Assembly: GCA_031264875.1 (NCBI GenBank)
Contig: JAISDK010000026.1
Location: forward strand, 1 to 8,431
Length of the DNA stretch: 8,431 nt
Source of the DNA: Prevotellaceae bacterium
GTDB taxonomy: Bacteria > Bacteroidota > Bacteroidia > Bacteroidales > UBA932
Direction: 5' to 3'
In this document: one piece after another, positions 1-6,855 of the stretch
How the letters are laid out: each line of letters begins with the position of its first letter
Numbering within the stretch: position 1 is the stretch's first letter
The notes under the pieces: generated by a model
Database searches by the model: none
What the model saw: the letters and a program-made list of their open reading frames with translations, nothing else
What the model was told of the DNA's origin: nothing
Position numbers and translations under genes: made by a program

Positions 1-284
1 ATCGGAGTGTCGCCCCATCCTAATGACGGAAACTGTCCGCTATGTTCAAAATACCAGATTTCATCGCTTTTACTGGCAATCCAGTTCGGATCGTGGAAAG
101 GTCGAACCACTGTAGGCAAATAGCCGTAGCAGGTTTTCAGAAATTTATCGGCATTGAGTCTGCTGCCGAAAACGTCGTCCACACCAACAATATTATCGGG
201 AACAATATCCAGATAATCCGCACAACTTGTGACTGAACCCACGTTCAGACACAGCAATAAAAATATAATTTTAAAATTCTTCAT
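1..284 (-). CDS. SusD/RagB-like outer-membrane lipoprotein, N-terminal part (cut by window edge)
   Basis: The frame is open from an ATG at 284 down to base 1, giving 94 codons with no stop, so the gene continues beyond the left edge. The protein starts MKNFKIIFLLLCLNVGSVTS and then Cys21, a type II lipoprotein signal whose lipobox is SVTSC. After the Cys comes ADYLDIVPDN, the characteristic mature start of SusD-family proteins, followed by a helical stretch with a LKTCYGYLP segment typical of the first TPR-like region. SusD proteins are surface glycan-binding lipoproteins that act as a lid on the SusC transporter. The ATG is only 11 bases after the stop of the SusC gene, so the two are almost certainly one transcript. 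The start is supported by the signal peptide beginning exactly there. The substrate cannot be inferred from this fragment. Confidence 0.93.
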   Translation of the reverse strand, partial: MKNFKIIFLLLCLNVGSVTSCADYLDIVPDNIVGVDDVFGSRLNADKFLKTCYGYLPTVVRPFHDPNWIASKSDEIWYFEHSGQFPSLGWGDTP

Positions 285-295
285 CGCTTTAATAT

Positions 296-3200
296 TTAAA
301 ATTCAACAGTTACACCTAAATTAATCACCCTCTGAAGAGGATATGCCAGTCCGTTGTTTCCCATTTCGGGATCCCACATTTTAAATTTGGATATCACAAA
401 CAGATTGGTTCCCGAAGCATAGAAACGGATATTCTTCATTCTGATGGTGTTTACCCATTTTGCCGGAAGCGTGTATCCCAGTTCCATTGTTTTCAAGCGC
501 AGAAAATCGCCGCTACGCATGAACCAGGTGCTGGTCACGGTGTTGTTCTTGGCCTCCTGTGCCGACAGTCGTGGCCAGAGTGCGTAGATATTTCTGCTGT
601 TTTCGTTCCAGTAGTCGTCTGCCCAGTATTGCAGCATCGCGCGGCTGGTAGTGAATTCATGAAGATTTTTGTCCACGTCATCACCACTGCGGTTTACAAA
701 CGGGGAAGTGGCTGTGGGATCAATCCAAAACGACGAACGCGCCTGTCCTGAGAAGAAACATGAAAAGTCAACGTTTTTGTATCCAGCCGAAATACCTAAT
801 CCATAGTTGATTTCGGGCGTTTCCGGATAGCCGATAGGCACCTGGTCGTTCAGGTCAATCTTATAATCGCCGTTGATATCCTTGTATTTGATATCTCCTG
901 CCCTTGCGTAGGCATTTGTGGCGATTCCCGACTGATCGGGCGAGTTATAGACTTCATCATCGTCGAGAAAAAGGCGTTCGGCTATGTATCCGTATTTCTG
1001 GCTTATTGCCTGCCCGATATGCGAACGTCGCGGACCGTCCTGATAGTTTATTTCCTCGAAGACTTCATATTTGCTCGAAGCATAAGTGAAAGTTCCCCTG
1101 ACTACCATCCATGTATATTGGTTGAATGACTTGTTGAAGTCCACCATCATTTCGAAAGACTTTCCGATTGCCTTGCCCACATTTGCCTTCGGAGTAAGAT
1201 CGCTTTTTAATCCCATGGTACTGGGAATAATTCTATTCTGCAAAATGTGACTCTTATGGTCGGTGGCATAGTCGAACTGTATTTCGAGATTTTTAAACAA
1301 GCCCAGTTCGACGCCGAGGTTCATCTTTCGACTGACTTCCCAGGTTATCAGCGGATCTCCATATTTGGTAAACAAAATGCCCTGTCCCGGATCCTTGTTT
1401 CCGAGAACGTCTGTTCTTCCGAAACGGTAAGCCGTCCAGTCTCCGGCAGCAGTGTTTACATTCGAGAGATAGAAGAACCGGTCTGTCCCTTCACCAATCT
1501 GGTCGTTGCCCACCAAACCGTAAGTGGCTTTGAGTTTCAGTGTAGAGAGCACTTTCTTGAATGGTTCCATAAACTTCTCATTGGAGATGAGATAGCCCAC
1601 TCCGGCTGAGGGGAAGAATCCGAAACGCTCGTTAGCGGAGAAACGTTCGGAACCGTTGTATCCGAAGTTAAATTCAACGAAATACCGGCTGTCGTAACCG
1701 TAAGTTACTCTTCCCGACAGTCCTGCATTACGGTAAGGCAGCGAAGCCTGTACGTCTTCCGAAAGCGCTTTGCCTGTATCCAGTCGATCGTTCAGAGTGG
1801 TAACCAGCAAGCCCGATACGGCATGTTTTTTGTTAAATTCGCGATTATACTGAACAGCGGCTTCGAAATACATGCTCTGGGTGACGTCGGATGTTCCTCC
1901 CGACTGCTTCAGATACGGAACGGGATTGTCGCCTGCATTCAAAAATACTAAATTATAGACATCCGGGTTCGCATCCAGATTGTAGTAAGCCGGGTCGTAT
2001 GCGCGCCGTGTCGCCAGGTTCGAATATCTGTTGAGGTTGAACAGTGCGCGTGCAGTCAGTCCTTCGGTGATAAAATTAAAGTTCTGCCGGAGTTCAAACT
2101 GCGCCGACATCGACGAACGGTCTTCCGTTTTGTATCCCTTCACCATTTCGGCGTACGGGTTAAGATGCCATTTGTCATCTATCTTGTGATCGTTACTGTT
2201 TCCGAACAGGATGCTTTTATTCTTGCTGTTCGCATCATCGGGTCTGTAGTATGGCAAAAACCTGACAGGGTTTGCGTTCCTTGCCTTTTTGAACAGTTCG
2301 GCTCCACCGTCAAGCGGTCCGGAATAATCATCGAACGAGGCTTGCAGACGTGCAATCATTTCGGTAGTCTTGGTGAGGTCAATATTGATGTTGGAACGCA
2401 AGGCATATTTGTTAATAGCGATGTTGTTGTTAAAATTGTTCCGTTCATCCATATTGATGATACCGTTATCACGATTGAGCGATGCTGCTACATAGTAACG
2501 CACTACTGTTCCGCCACCGCTGACATTCAGGTTATACCTGTGATTGAGGGTGTAATCCTTGAACAGCATATCCATCCAGTCCACTGTAGGATAACGTTCG
2601 GGATCGATACCTCTTTCTCTTGCCCAGATTTCTTCCTGCGAATAGTACGTGTAAGCCAACCCCATATCCGAGAGACTGCGCGAACCGAGGGCTTCGTTGT
2701 TCAGCTTCATGTACGTTATCGGATCAACAACGTCGATCATCTGTGTTGGCATTGAGAGGGAGGTCTCTGCACGGAACTGAATCTTCGCCGCACCCGCCTT
2801 TCCTTCTTTCGTCGTCACCAGAATAACGCCGTTAGCGCCGCGCGCTCCGTAAAGCGCAGTGGCATTGGCGTCCTTCATCACCGAAAAACTGGCTATATCG
2901 TCGGTGGTAAGCCGGGCCAGATCGTCGGCAGTCATTTCAACCTGGTCGATAAGAATCAACGGGTCTTTTTTTCCGATACCAAACGAGGTAACACCACGGA
3001 TAAAGAACTGTGCGTTGTCCGCCCCCGGCTCGCCGGAGAGTTGATACGAAATCAATCCTGCAATACGTCCCGAAAAAGCCGTAGTCAGGTTACTGCTCGG
3101 CACTCTCAGTTCTGAAACTTTTACTGTTGCAATCGACGCCATCACACTTTCTTTCTTCTGCTTGGCAAACGCAACAACGGTCACGTCGTCAAGCGAAACG

Positions 3201-3535
3201 GCTTCCTCTATGAGAATTATGTTGATGTCCGTCTTATCGACAACTCTGACTTCCTGGGTAACAAACCCAACAAGCTTTACTTCAAGAGTACTTCCTTTCG
3301 GTACGTTCGGCAAGGAATAATCGCCGTCATCGTTGGATGTAATACCGATAGTGGTGCCCTTGACGATAATTGCGGCTCCGGGAAGCGAGTTCCCGTCCGT
3401 GTCAAGTACTTTTCCCTTAATTGTGAGGTTCTGTGCATTAAGCCCTCCACTCAGGAAAATCATCGGGAGCAATACGATGATTGCCCACACTCTTTTCAAA
3501 TTTTGAAATTTTACAATATTTTTATTCATCATCAT
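296..3535 (-). CDS. SusC/RagA-family TonB-linked outer-membrane transporter
   Basis: A 1079-residue outer-membrane beta-barrel transporter that would import glycan fragments with its SusD partner, energised by TonB. Visible parts in order: a signal peptide at residues 1-35 (hydrophobic AIIVLLPMIFLSGG, cleavage near LNAQ); an N-terminal carboxypeptidase-regulatory-like beta domain at about 37-110 (LTIKGKVLDTDGNSLPGA); a TonB-box-like stretch near 115-123 (LDDVTVVAF); and a plug domain at about 130-245. The plug carries the SusC hallmarks FFIRG at 177-181 and SVMKDANATALYGARGANG at 218-236. The remainder is barrel and ends in VTVEF, with the terminal Phe typical of outer-membrane barrels. The length is normal for the family and I see no frameshift. 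Three tandem ATG codons (3535, 3532, 3529) make the exact start uncertain by up to two residues. The SusD gene follows 11 bases downstream. The distinctive features are family-wide, so the substrate remains unknown. Confidence 0.96.
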   Translation of the reverse strand: MMMNKNIVKFQNLKRVWAIIVLLPMIFLSGGLNAQNLTIKGKVLDTDGNSLPGAAIIVKGTTIGITSNDDGDYSLPNVPKGSTLEVKLVGFVTQEVRVVDKTDINIILIEEAVSLDDVTVVAFAKQKKESVMASIATVKVSELRVPSSNLTTAFSGRIAGLISYQLSGEPGADNAQFFIRGVTSFGIGKKDPLILIDQVEMTADDLARLTTDDIASFSVMKDANATALYGARGANGVILVTTKEGKAGAAKIQFRAETSLSMPTQMIDVVDPITYMKLNNEALGSRSLSDMGLAYTYYSQEEIWARERGIDPERYPTVDWMDMLFKDYTLNHRYNLNVSGGGTVVRYYVAASLNRDNGIINMDERNNFNNNIAINKYALRSNINIDLTKTTEMIARLQASFDDYSGPLDGGAELFKKARNANPVRFLPYYRPDDANSKNKSILFGNSNDHKIDDKWHLNPYAEMVKGYKTEDRSSMSAQFELRQNFNFITEGLTARALFNLNRYSNLATRRAYDPAYYNLDANPDVYNLVFLNAGDNPVPYLKQSGGTSDVTQSMYFEAAVQYNREFNKKHAVSGLLVTTLNDRLDTGKALSEDVQASLPYRNAGLSGRVTYGYDSRYFVEFNFGYNGSERFSANERFGFFPSAGVGYLISNEKFMEPFKKVLSTLKLKATYGLVGNDQIGEGTDRFFYLSNVNTAAGDWTAYRFGRTDVLGNKDPGQGILFTKYGDPLITWEVSRKMNLGVELGLFKNLEIQFDYATDHKSHILQNRIIPSTMGLKSDLTPKANVGKAIGKSFEMMVDFNKSFNQYTWMVVRGTFTYASSKYEVFEEINYQDGPRRSHIGQAISQKYGYIAERLFLDDDEVYNSPDQSGIATNAYARAGDIKYKDINGDYKIDLNDQVPIGYPETPEINYGLGISAGYKNVDFSCFFSGQARSSFWIDPTATSPFVNRSGDDVDKNLHEFTTSRAMLQYWADDYWNENSRNIYALWPRLSAQEAKNNTVTSTWFMRSGDFLRLKTMELGYTLPAKWVNTIRMKNIRFYASGTNLFVISKFKMWDPEMGNNGLAYPLQRVINLGVTVEF

Positions 3536-3915
3536 TAAATTCAGGTTGAGAATCGAATTTCTGTTTCTAATTAATTTATTATCGACCTCAACGTTTGGTT
3601 AATTTTATTTCAATATACTCTTGCCAAGGCAAAAGTCTTACAGGTTCGACACTTCAGTTGTAAGTCTATATTATAATAGGTATGGAAGTGTTTGCACTCG
3701 GAATTTATAACTCCGATCTTTTCAACAAAGATTCTTCTAAGGGATGCGATAATAAATAAGCGGTAAAATATCATGCGTAATTATTTACATCTTATTTATT
3801 TCCCATCCCTAAAGAATCTTTCTGTTAATATTGTGTTTACGATGTATTAAATAGTTTCATAGCCTTGTTATTAAAAAAATTAAATCTTAATTATTAGTTT
3901 TCTGTAAGCAACAGC
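3536..3915. other. Non-coding region upstream of the susC-like gene
   Basis: This AT-rich stretch has no credible gene. On the minus strand GACTTTTG (3630-3637) matches the Bacteroidota -7 element TAnnTTTG at 7 of 8 positions (5 of the 6 defined bases) and would give a susC leader of roughly 90 bases. No clear -33 TTTG is seen, so it is only a candidate. Just downstream of that box on the minus strand is a small dyad TTGCC-AA-GGCAA (3621-3632). A second dyad with arms TCGGA/TCCGA lies at about 3699-3717; read on the minus strand it extends to an 8-pair stem with one G-U pair. These could be regulator-binding or leader structures for the SusC/D operon, but nothing proves it. The hairpin element at 3727-3821 lies within this region. 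Confidence 0.45.
3727..3821. repeat. Hairpin-forming dispersed element, copy 1
   Basis: Two long inverted arms, 3727-3760 and 3791-3821, pair almost completely. The left arm starts AAAGATTCTT, then CTAAGGGATGCGAT, and ends AATAAATAAG. The reverse complement of the right arm reads AAAGATTCTT, TAGGGATGGGA, AATAAATAAG. Apart from three single-base insertions and two unpaired or mismatched positions they match throughout. The spacer is about 30 bases. The core TAGGGATG(C/G)GAAATAAA recurs at 4939-4956, and both loci share an internal TTTACAT near the same position, so this looks like a repeat family rather than a one-off terminator. No transposase is present. It could be a MITE-like non-autonomous element or a conserved intergenic hairpin. 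The structure is certain; its nature is inferred. Confidence 0.7.
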
Positions 3916-4053
3916 GCCTGCAGATTCGGGACAGTAGTGCCCGCACAGTCGGGGCAGTAGTGCCCACGCAGTCGAGGCAGTAGCGCCCGCACAGTCGGGG
4001 CAGTAGCGCCCACGCAGTCGAGGCAGTAGCGTCCGCATAGTCGGGGCAGTAGC
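3916..4053. repeat. Minisatellite: six tandem 23-bp units
   Basis: Six contiguous 23-base units start at 3916, 3939, 3962, 3985, 4008 and 4031. Two variants alternate. Units 2 and 4 read GCCCGCACAGTCGGGGCAGT then AG(T/C). Units 3 and 5 read GCCCACGCAGTCGAGGCAGT then AG(T/C). Units 1 and 6 are diverged forms of the first type, so the higher-order period is 46 bases. The array is markedly GC-rich against AT-rich flanks. Adjoining units can form small hairpins of the GGGCA-GTAG-TGCCC type. Since 23 is not a multiple of three, copy-number changes would shift any frame read through it. The array lies just beyond the 3' end of the gene at 4083-4493. There are no unique spacers, so it is not a CRISPR array. 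Confidence 0.95.
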
Positions 4054-4082
4054 AGATCCTCCGTTGTATGTCCTTCGAGACG

Positions 4083-4493
4083 TCATAATACTGTAAGTTC
4101 TTTATTAAAGCGTTCCGTTTTCAGAGTGTGTAAAGGTTTTGCGTTTTCCTTTTGTACGGCAGCACGCAGCATGGTTCCCGGATTGAGATTCAACTTTACC
4201 GAACGCCGTTTGGGATCGAATGAATCCATCGCTCCGTCGTACACTCCGGGCATACCGAATTGTGTGTTAAACAAATGTGTGTTGATTGTTTCGCCATTTT
4301 CGGTGATTGTAACGACTTCTTCAAAAAACTCGTTTACACCTGAAGCAATTTGCGTCGGAGTCAAACCCGGATAACGCGCACCGATGCACAGATAAATCGC
4401 ATCGAGATCATACGTGCAAACATTTACCGGCTGCGCCATGTAATCGTCGAGCGCTGGCGTTAATAAATTTTCAAGCGCTGTGTATTGTGGCAT
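4083..4493 (-). CDS. HU-like DNA-binding-domain protein (HU-DNA_bdg/DUF4469 type), apparently lacking the C-terminal domain
   Basis: A 136-residue protein starting MPQYTALENLLTPALDDYMA. From memory of the family, the N-terminal LTP..DDY.A motif, the central NTHLFNTQFGMPGVYDGA segment (residues 71-88) and DSFDPKRRSVKLNLNPGT (90-107) match Bacteroidales proteins described as DNA-binding-domain proteins with an HU-like N-terminal domain followed by a DUF4469 Ig-like domain. Such proteins are usually well over 200 residues. This one ends FNKELTVL, at the point where relatives normally read LTPGG and enter the second domain, so the C-terminal domain seems lost. The start at 4493 is chosen because family similarity begins there. 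The frame is also open upstream to 4739, but that part crosses a CA repeat and a terminator. The 23-bp array begins about 30 bases past the stop. Function is unknown; DNA binding is inferred from the family only. It may be a decaying gene. Confidence 0.6.
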   Translation of the reverse strand: MPQYTALENLLTPALDDYMAQPVNVCTYDLDAIYLCIGARYPGLTPTQIASGVNEFFEEVVTITENGETINTHLFNTQFGMPGVYDGAMDSFDPKRRSVKLNLNPGTMLRAAVQKENAKPLHTLKTERFNKELTVL

Positions 4494-4526
4494 AACTGAA
4501 AAATTTGGGGATATTACTATGGATAT

Positions 4527-4566
4527 AAAACAAAAAAGCGTAACACTGTATTTTTGTGCTACGCTT
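4527..4566 (-). terminator. Rho-independent terminator on the minus strand, upstream of the HU-like gene
   Basis: Read on the minus strand, AAGCGTAGCAC (4566-4556) pairs with GTGTTACGCTT (4546-4536), an 11-bp stem with one G-U pair around a 9-base loop. It is followed at once by TTTTTTGTTTT (4537-4527, sharing its first two bases with the stem). This is a textbook intrinsic terminator for minus-strand transcription. The plus-strand direction has no T-tract. It lies 33 bases before the ATG at 4493 and 32 bases after the CA tract, so it would stop transcripts arriving from the promoter-like site near 4790, or act as a leader attenuator. Confidence 0.8.
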
Positions 4567-4595
4567 ATGAAATATAATTGAAATATTTTCCTTAC

Positions 4596-4739
<144 letters not shown>

Positions 4740-4788
4740 AAAAAATACTTTAGCCTTTATACGTAAAAATCATTTCATAAAAACGTGG

Positions 4789-4796
4789 CGAAAGTA
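4789..4796 (-). promoter_or_regulatory. Bacteroidota -7-like element TACTTTCG
   Basis: On the minus strand TACTTTCG matches TAnnTTTG at 7 of 8 positions, counting the two free bases. A TTTG lies 23 bases upstream (4823-4820), slightly beyond the usual 19-21 spacing. Transcription would start near 4782 and read toward the ATG at 4739, then the CA tract and the terminator. Confidence 0.4.
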
Positions 4797-4905
4797 GATA
4801 AAAAAAATAATATCGTGAACAAAAATAGTGAAAAAATGTTAAAGACAGTTTTTATTTGATTGTAATTCTTGTAATTAAAATCTATTATATGAAAACAGAA
4901 AAATC

Positions 4906-4933
4906 GTAGAGACGCGAGGTATCACGTCTCTAC
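4906..4933. repeat. Short palindromic repeat GTAGAGACG...CGTCTCTAC
   Basis: Nine-base perfect arms GTAGAGACG (4906-4914) and CGTCTCTAC (4925-4933) surround a 10-base centre in which two further pairs can form. Palindromes built on GTAGAGACG and CGTCTCTAC are, from general knowledge, a recurrent intergenic repeat type in several bacterial groups, so this is likely a dispersed copy. It is 3 bases from hairpin element copy 2. There is no T-tract directly after the stem on either strand, although CTTTT follows 3 bases later on the plus strand. Confidence 0.65.
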
Positions 4934-4936
4934 AGC

Positions 4937-5024
4937 TTTTAGGGATGCGAAATAAACAAGGTATAACAGATTATAAAACTCTGAAAGTTTACATTGTATA
5001 TATTATTAATTTTCCTTCCCTTAG
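4937..5024. repeat. Hairpin-forming dispersed element, copy 2 (diverged)
   Basis: The left end TTTTAGGGATGCGAAATAAA (4937-4956) matches the arms of the element at 3727-3821 in about nine of ten positions. The right end, read as reverse complement from 5024, is CTAAGGGAAGGAAAATTAAT, so the ends are again inverted but less perfect. The internal GGTATAACA and TTTACAT parallel GGTAAAATA and TTTACAT in copy 1. The right end stops 7 bases short of the argB stop codon, so the element might also shape the argB transcript end. Homology between the two copies is judged by eye. Confidence 0.55.
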
Positions 5025-5031
5025 TACGACA

Positions 5032-5826
5032 TTATTGGATGATTTTCGTTCCTTTACCGTCTCTGTTCAGGTCGAAATGCGATTTAATAACAACTTCTTT
5101 TACGCCGGTGGTTAATGCTTTGAAAGCATTGTCGATTTTTGGAATCATACCGGCGCTGATTATTCCTTCGGCTTTGAGTTTCCCGCAGTTGGCGGAATTA
5201 ATCAGAGGTATGACCGAACTGTCGTCATTGAGGTCGGATAACAGTCCCTGTTTTTCAAAACAGTAAATCAGTTTCGCGGAAGCGCCGGCAGACGAGAGCG
5301 CCGTTGCAACGGATTGAGCTATGGTGTCAGCGTTGCAGTTAAGCAAAACGCCGTGTTCGTCTGCCGTTATTGAGCAAAATACGGGAACGAGTCCCATATT
5401 GATGAATGTCAGCAATCGTGCCGCATTGATACCGTCATCTGGAATATCGCCAACAAAGCCGAAATCGACAGGACAGGGAGAACGTTTCACTGCCCTGATT
5501 ATGCCGGCGTCGGCTCCCGAAAAACCGGCTGCATCACATCCAAGCGACTGTAGCTGTGCCGTGATGCTTTTGTTTATCAAACCGGCATATACCATAGTTA
5601 CGATTTCGATTGTTTGCGAATCGGTTACACGTCTGCCGTCTATCATTTTTGCAGGGATACCGAGTTTGGCAGAGAGTTGAGTTGCAAGTTTGCCTCCTCC
5701 GTGTACCAGTATTTTATTGCCGGATAAGGCTGCAAAGTTTTTCAAAAAAGAAGTCAGATCTGCCGGCCTGTCAATTACATTGCCGCCTATCTTAACAACA
5801 GTTATTTCCATATCTTTATAATCCAT
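5032..5826 (-). CDS. argB: ArgB: N-acetylglutamate (or N-succinylglutamate) kinase
   Basis: A 264-residue amino-acid kinase that phosphorylates the gamma-carboxylate of an N-acylated glutamate, the second step of arginine synthesis in the cytoplasm. Family landmarks: VKIGGN with Lys12; HGGG at 42-45; GRRVTD at 64-69 with the substrate-binding Arg; NCNAD at 163-167; and GMIPK at 226-230 with the second phosphate-stabilising Lys. Length and motif order are normal for ArgB. In Bacteroides fragilis the pathway is known to use N-succinyl rather than N-acetyl intermediates, so the natural substrate here may be N-succinylglutamate; the sequence alone does not decide. Met6 (start at 5811) is an alternative start, since conserved sequence begins just after it. 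No other arg genes are in the window. It is divergent from rdgB with a 163-base shared upstream region. Confidence 0.93.
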   Translation of the reverse strand: MDYKDMEITVVKIGGNVIDRPADLTSFLKNFAALSGNKILVHGGGKLATQLSAKLGIPAKMIDGRRVTDSQTIEIVTMVYAGLINKSITAQLQSLGCDAAGFSGADAGIIRAVKRSPCPVDFGFVGDIPDDGINAARLLTFINMGLVPVFCSITADEHGVLLNCNADTIAQSVATALSSAGASAKLIYCFEKQGLLSDLNDDSSVIPLINSANCGKLKAEGIISAGMIPKIDNAFKALTTGVKEVVIKSHFDLNRDGKGTKIIQ

Positions 5827-5849
5827 GTCATTTCATTAAAAATATCGCG

Positions 5850-5857
5850 CGAAATTA
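5850..5857 (-). promoter_or_regulatory. Candidate -7 element for argB (TAATTTCG)
   Basis: On the minus strand TAATTTCG differs from TAnnTTTG at one position and would give a transcript starting about 17 bases before the argB ATG. No convincing -33 TTTG is seen at the expected distance, so support is weak. It resembles the TACTTTCG at 4789-4796, which carries the same T-to-C change. Confidence 0.3.
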
Positions 5858-5937
5858 CACATATTTTCAATATTTGTCCGACGCGCTCAGATACGTCCCT
5901 CCGACAGATGCACGATTCGGGATTCTATTTTTTTACG

Positions 5938-5945
5938 TAAGTTTG
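5938..5945 (+). promoter_or_regulatory. Bacteroidota -7 element for rdgB (TAAGTTTG)
   Basis: TAAGTTTG matches TAnnTTTG exactly and lies 44 bases before the rdgB ATG. A matching -33 TTTG is not obvious about 20 bases upstream. The stretch CCAAAAAAGAAAG that follows would be in the leader. Confidence 0.5.
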
Positions 5946-5989
5946 CAGCGCCAAAAAAGAAAGTTTTACAGGATTATTTAATTGATATA

Positions 5990-6577
5990 ATGAGTAATAT
6001 TATATTTGCAACACAAAACAGGCATAAAATAAGTGAAGTTCAGTCTATTCTCGGAGAGCGACATACAATTGTAAGTCCCGAACAGCTCGGATTCGTCGGT
6101 GAAATTCCGGAGGAAGAATTAACCCTTGAAGGGAATGCTTTGCAAAAGGCCAGGTTTATACACAGCATGTTTAACCTTCCGTGTTTTGCCGATGATACGG
6201 GTCTGGAAGTAAAGGCTCTAAACGGCGCTCCGGGAGTATATTCCGCACGATATGCCGGAGAAGGTAAAAATTCGGAAGATAATATCGCCAAACTGCTCGG
6301 AGAACTGTTGGACAAGGATAACCGTGAAGCCCGATTCAGATGCGTCATTGCATATATCGACGGTTCGGTAACGGAACATTTGTTCGAGGGCATTGTGAAC
6401 GGGAAAATATTATTCGAAAAACAGGGAGATGAAGGTTTTGGCTACGACTCTGTTTTTTCTCCCGAAGGATTTGAAATATCGTTTGCACAAATGAGCCTAA
6501 TCGAAAAAAATCTAATCAGTCACAGAGGCAGAGCTGTAAGCAAGTTTGTGGACTATCTGATGTGTGAATTAAACTGA
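5990..6577 (+). CDS. rdgB: RdgB/HAM1-type non-canonical purine NTP pyrophosphatase
   Basis: A 195-residue cytoplasmic enzyme of the ITPase family that hydrolyses dITP, ITP and XTP to the monophosphate and pyrophosphate, clearing deaminated purines from the nucleotide pool. All family motifs are present: FATQNRHKISE at 6-16; EEELTLEGNALQKA at 41-54 with the metal-binding acidic residues; ADDTGLEV at 67-74; GAPGVYSARYAG at 79-90; GFGYD at 149-153; and SHRGRA at 177-182. The length is typical and the frame is intact. The start is fixed because the conserved IIFAT strand begins two residues after the Met. It is transcribed alone on the plus strand, divergent from argB and convergent with the fucosidase gene. 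Confidence 0.96.
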   Translation: MSNIIFATQNRHKISEVQSILGERHTIVSPEQLGFVGEIPEEELTLEGNALQKARFIHSMFNLPCFADDTGLEVKALNGAPGVYSARYAGEGKNSEDNIAKLLGELLDKDNREARFRCVIAYIDGSVTEHLFEGIVNGKILFEKQGDEGFGYDSVFSPEGFEISFAQMSLIEKNLISHRGRAVSKFVDYLMCELN

Positions 6578-6725
6578 GCAGGAGAAACAATTCCGTTATC
6601 CGTTATCGCATACAATCCATAAAAGAGTTATGGCGGAAGGTAAATGGAAAATCACCAATATACAGACATGAATATATGCAAGGCAACGATATGTTTGTAA
6701 TTTTATAGACATGGCAATAAAATAG

Positions 6726-6749
6726 AACAGGGAGACGAAGCTCCCTGTT
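6726..6749. terminator. Strong hairpin between the convergent rdgB and fucosidase genes
   Basis: AACAGGGAG (6726-6734) and CTCCCTGTT (6741-6749) form a perfect 9-bp stem around the loop ACGAAG. On the plus strand it is followed by TATCAC; on the minus strand by CTATTTTATTG. The T-tract is poor in the plus direction and moderate in the minus direction. It lies about 150 bases past the rdgB stop and 106 bases past the fucosidase stop, consistent with a shared terminator. The rest of 6578-6855 shows no gene. Confidence 0.6.
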
Positions 6750-6855
6750 TATCACACAGCAGTATAGTAAAAACTACCTGCAAGCACCGTACCGCAGTAC
6801 AGCTAAAATACTTTCATATCATGTCATTAGGGCAATATATTGTTATGTAGAACAT

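Noticed and set aside
42..236. 64-codon plus-strand frame at the left edge
   Set aside because: It lies opposite the SusD-like coding sequence, which has a clear lipoprotein signal and family motif.
2165..2755. 196-codon plus-strand frame inside the susC-like gene
   Set aside because: It is antisense to a clearly conserved transporter, with no recognisable motifs or start context; a shadow frame.
3916..4053. CRISPR array
   Set aside because: The 23-base units are contiguous with no unique spacers, and no cas genes are present.
3880..4086. 68-residue minus-strand reading frame through the 23-bp array
   Set aside because: Its body is translation of a GC-rich tandem repeat with no stops in any minus frame, plus an unrelated tail. 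There is no family likeness, so it is kept only as part of a finding.
6630..6671. 13-codon frame between rdgB and the fucosidase gene
   Set aside because: Too short, with no supporting signals; the interval appears non-coding apart from the hairpin.
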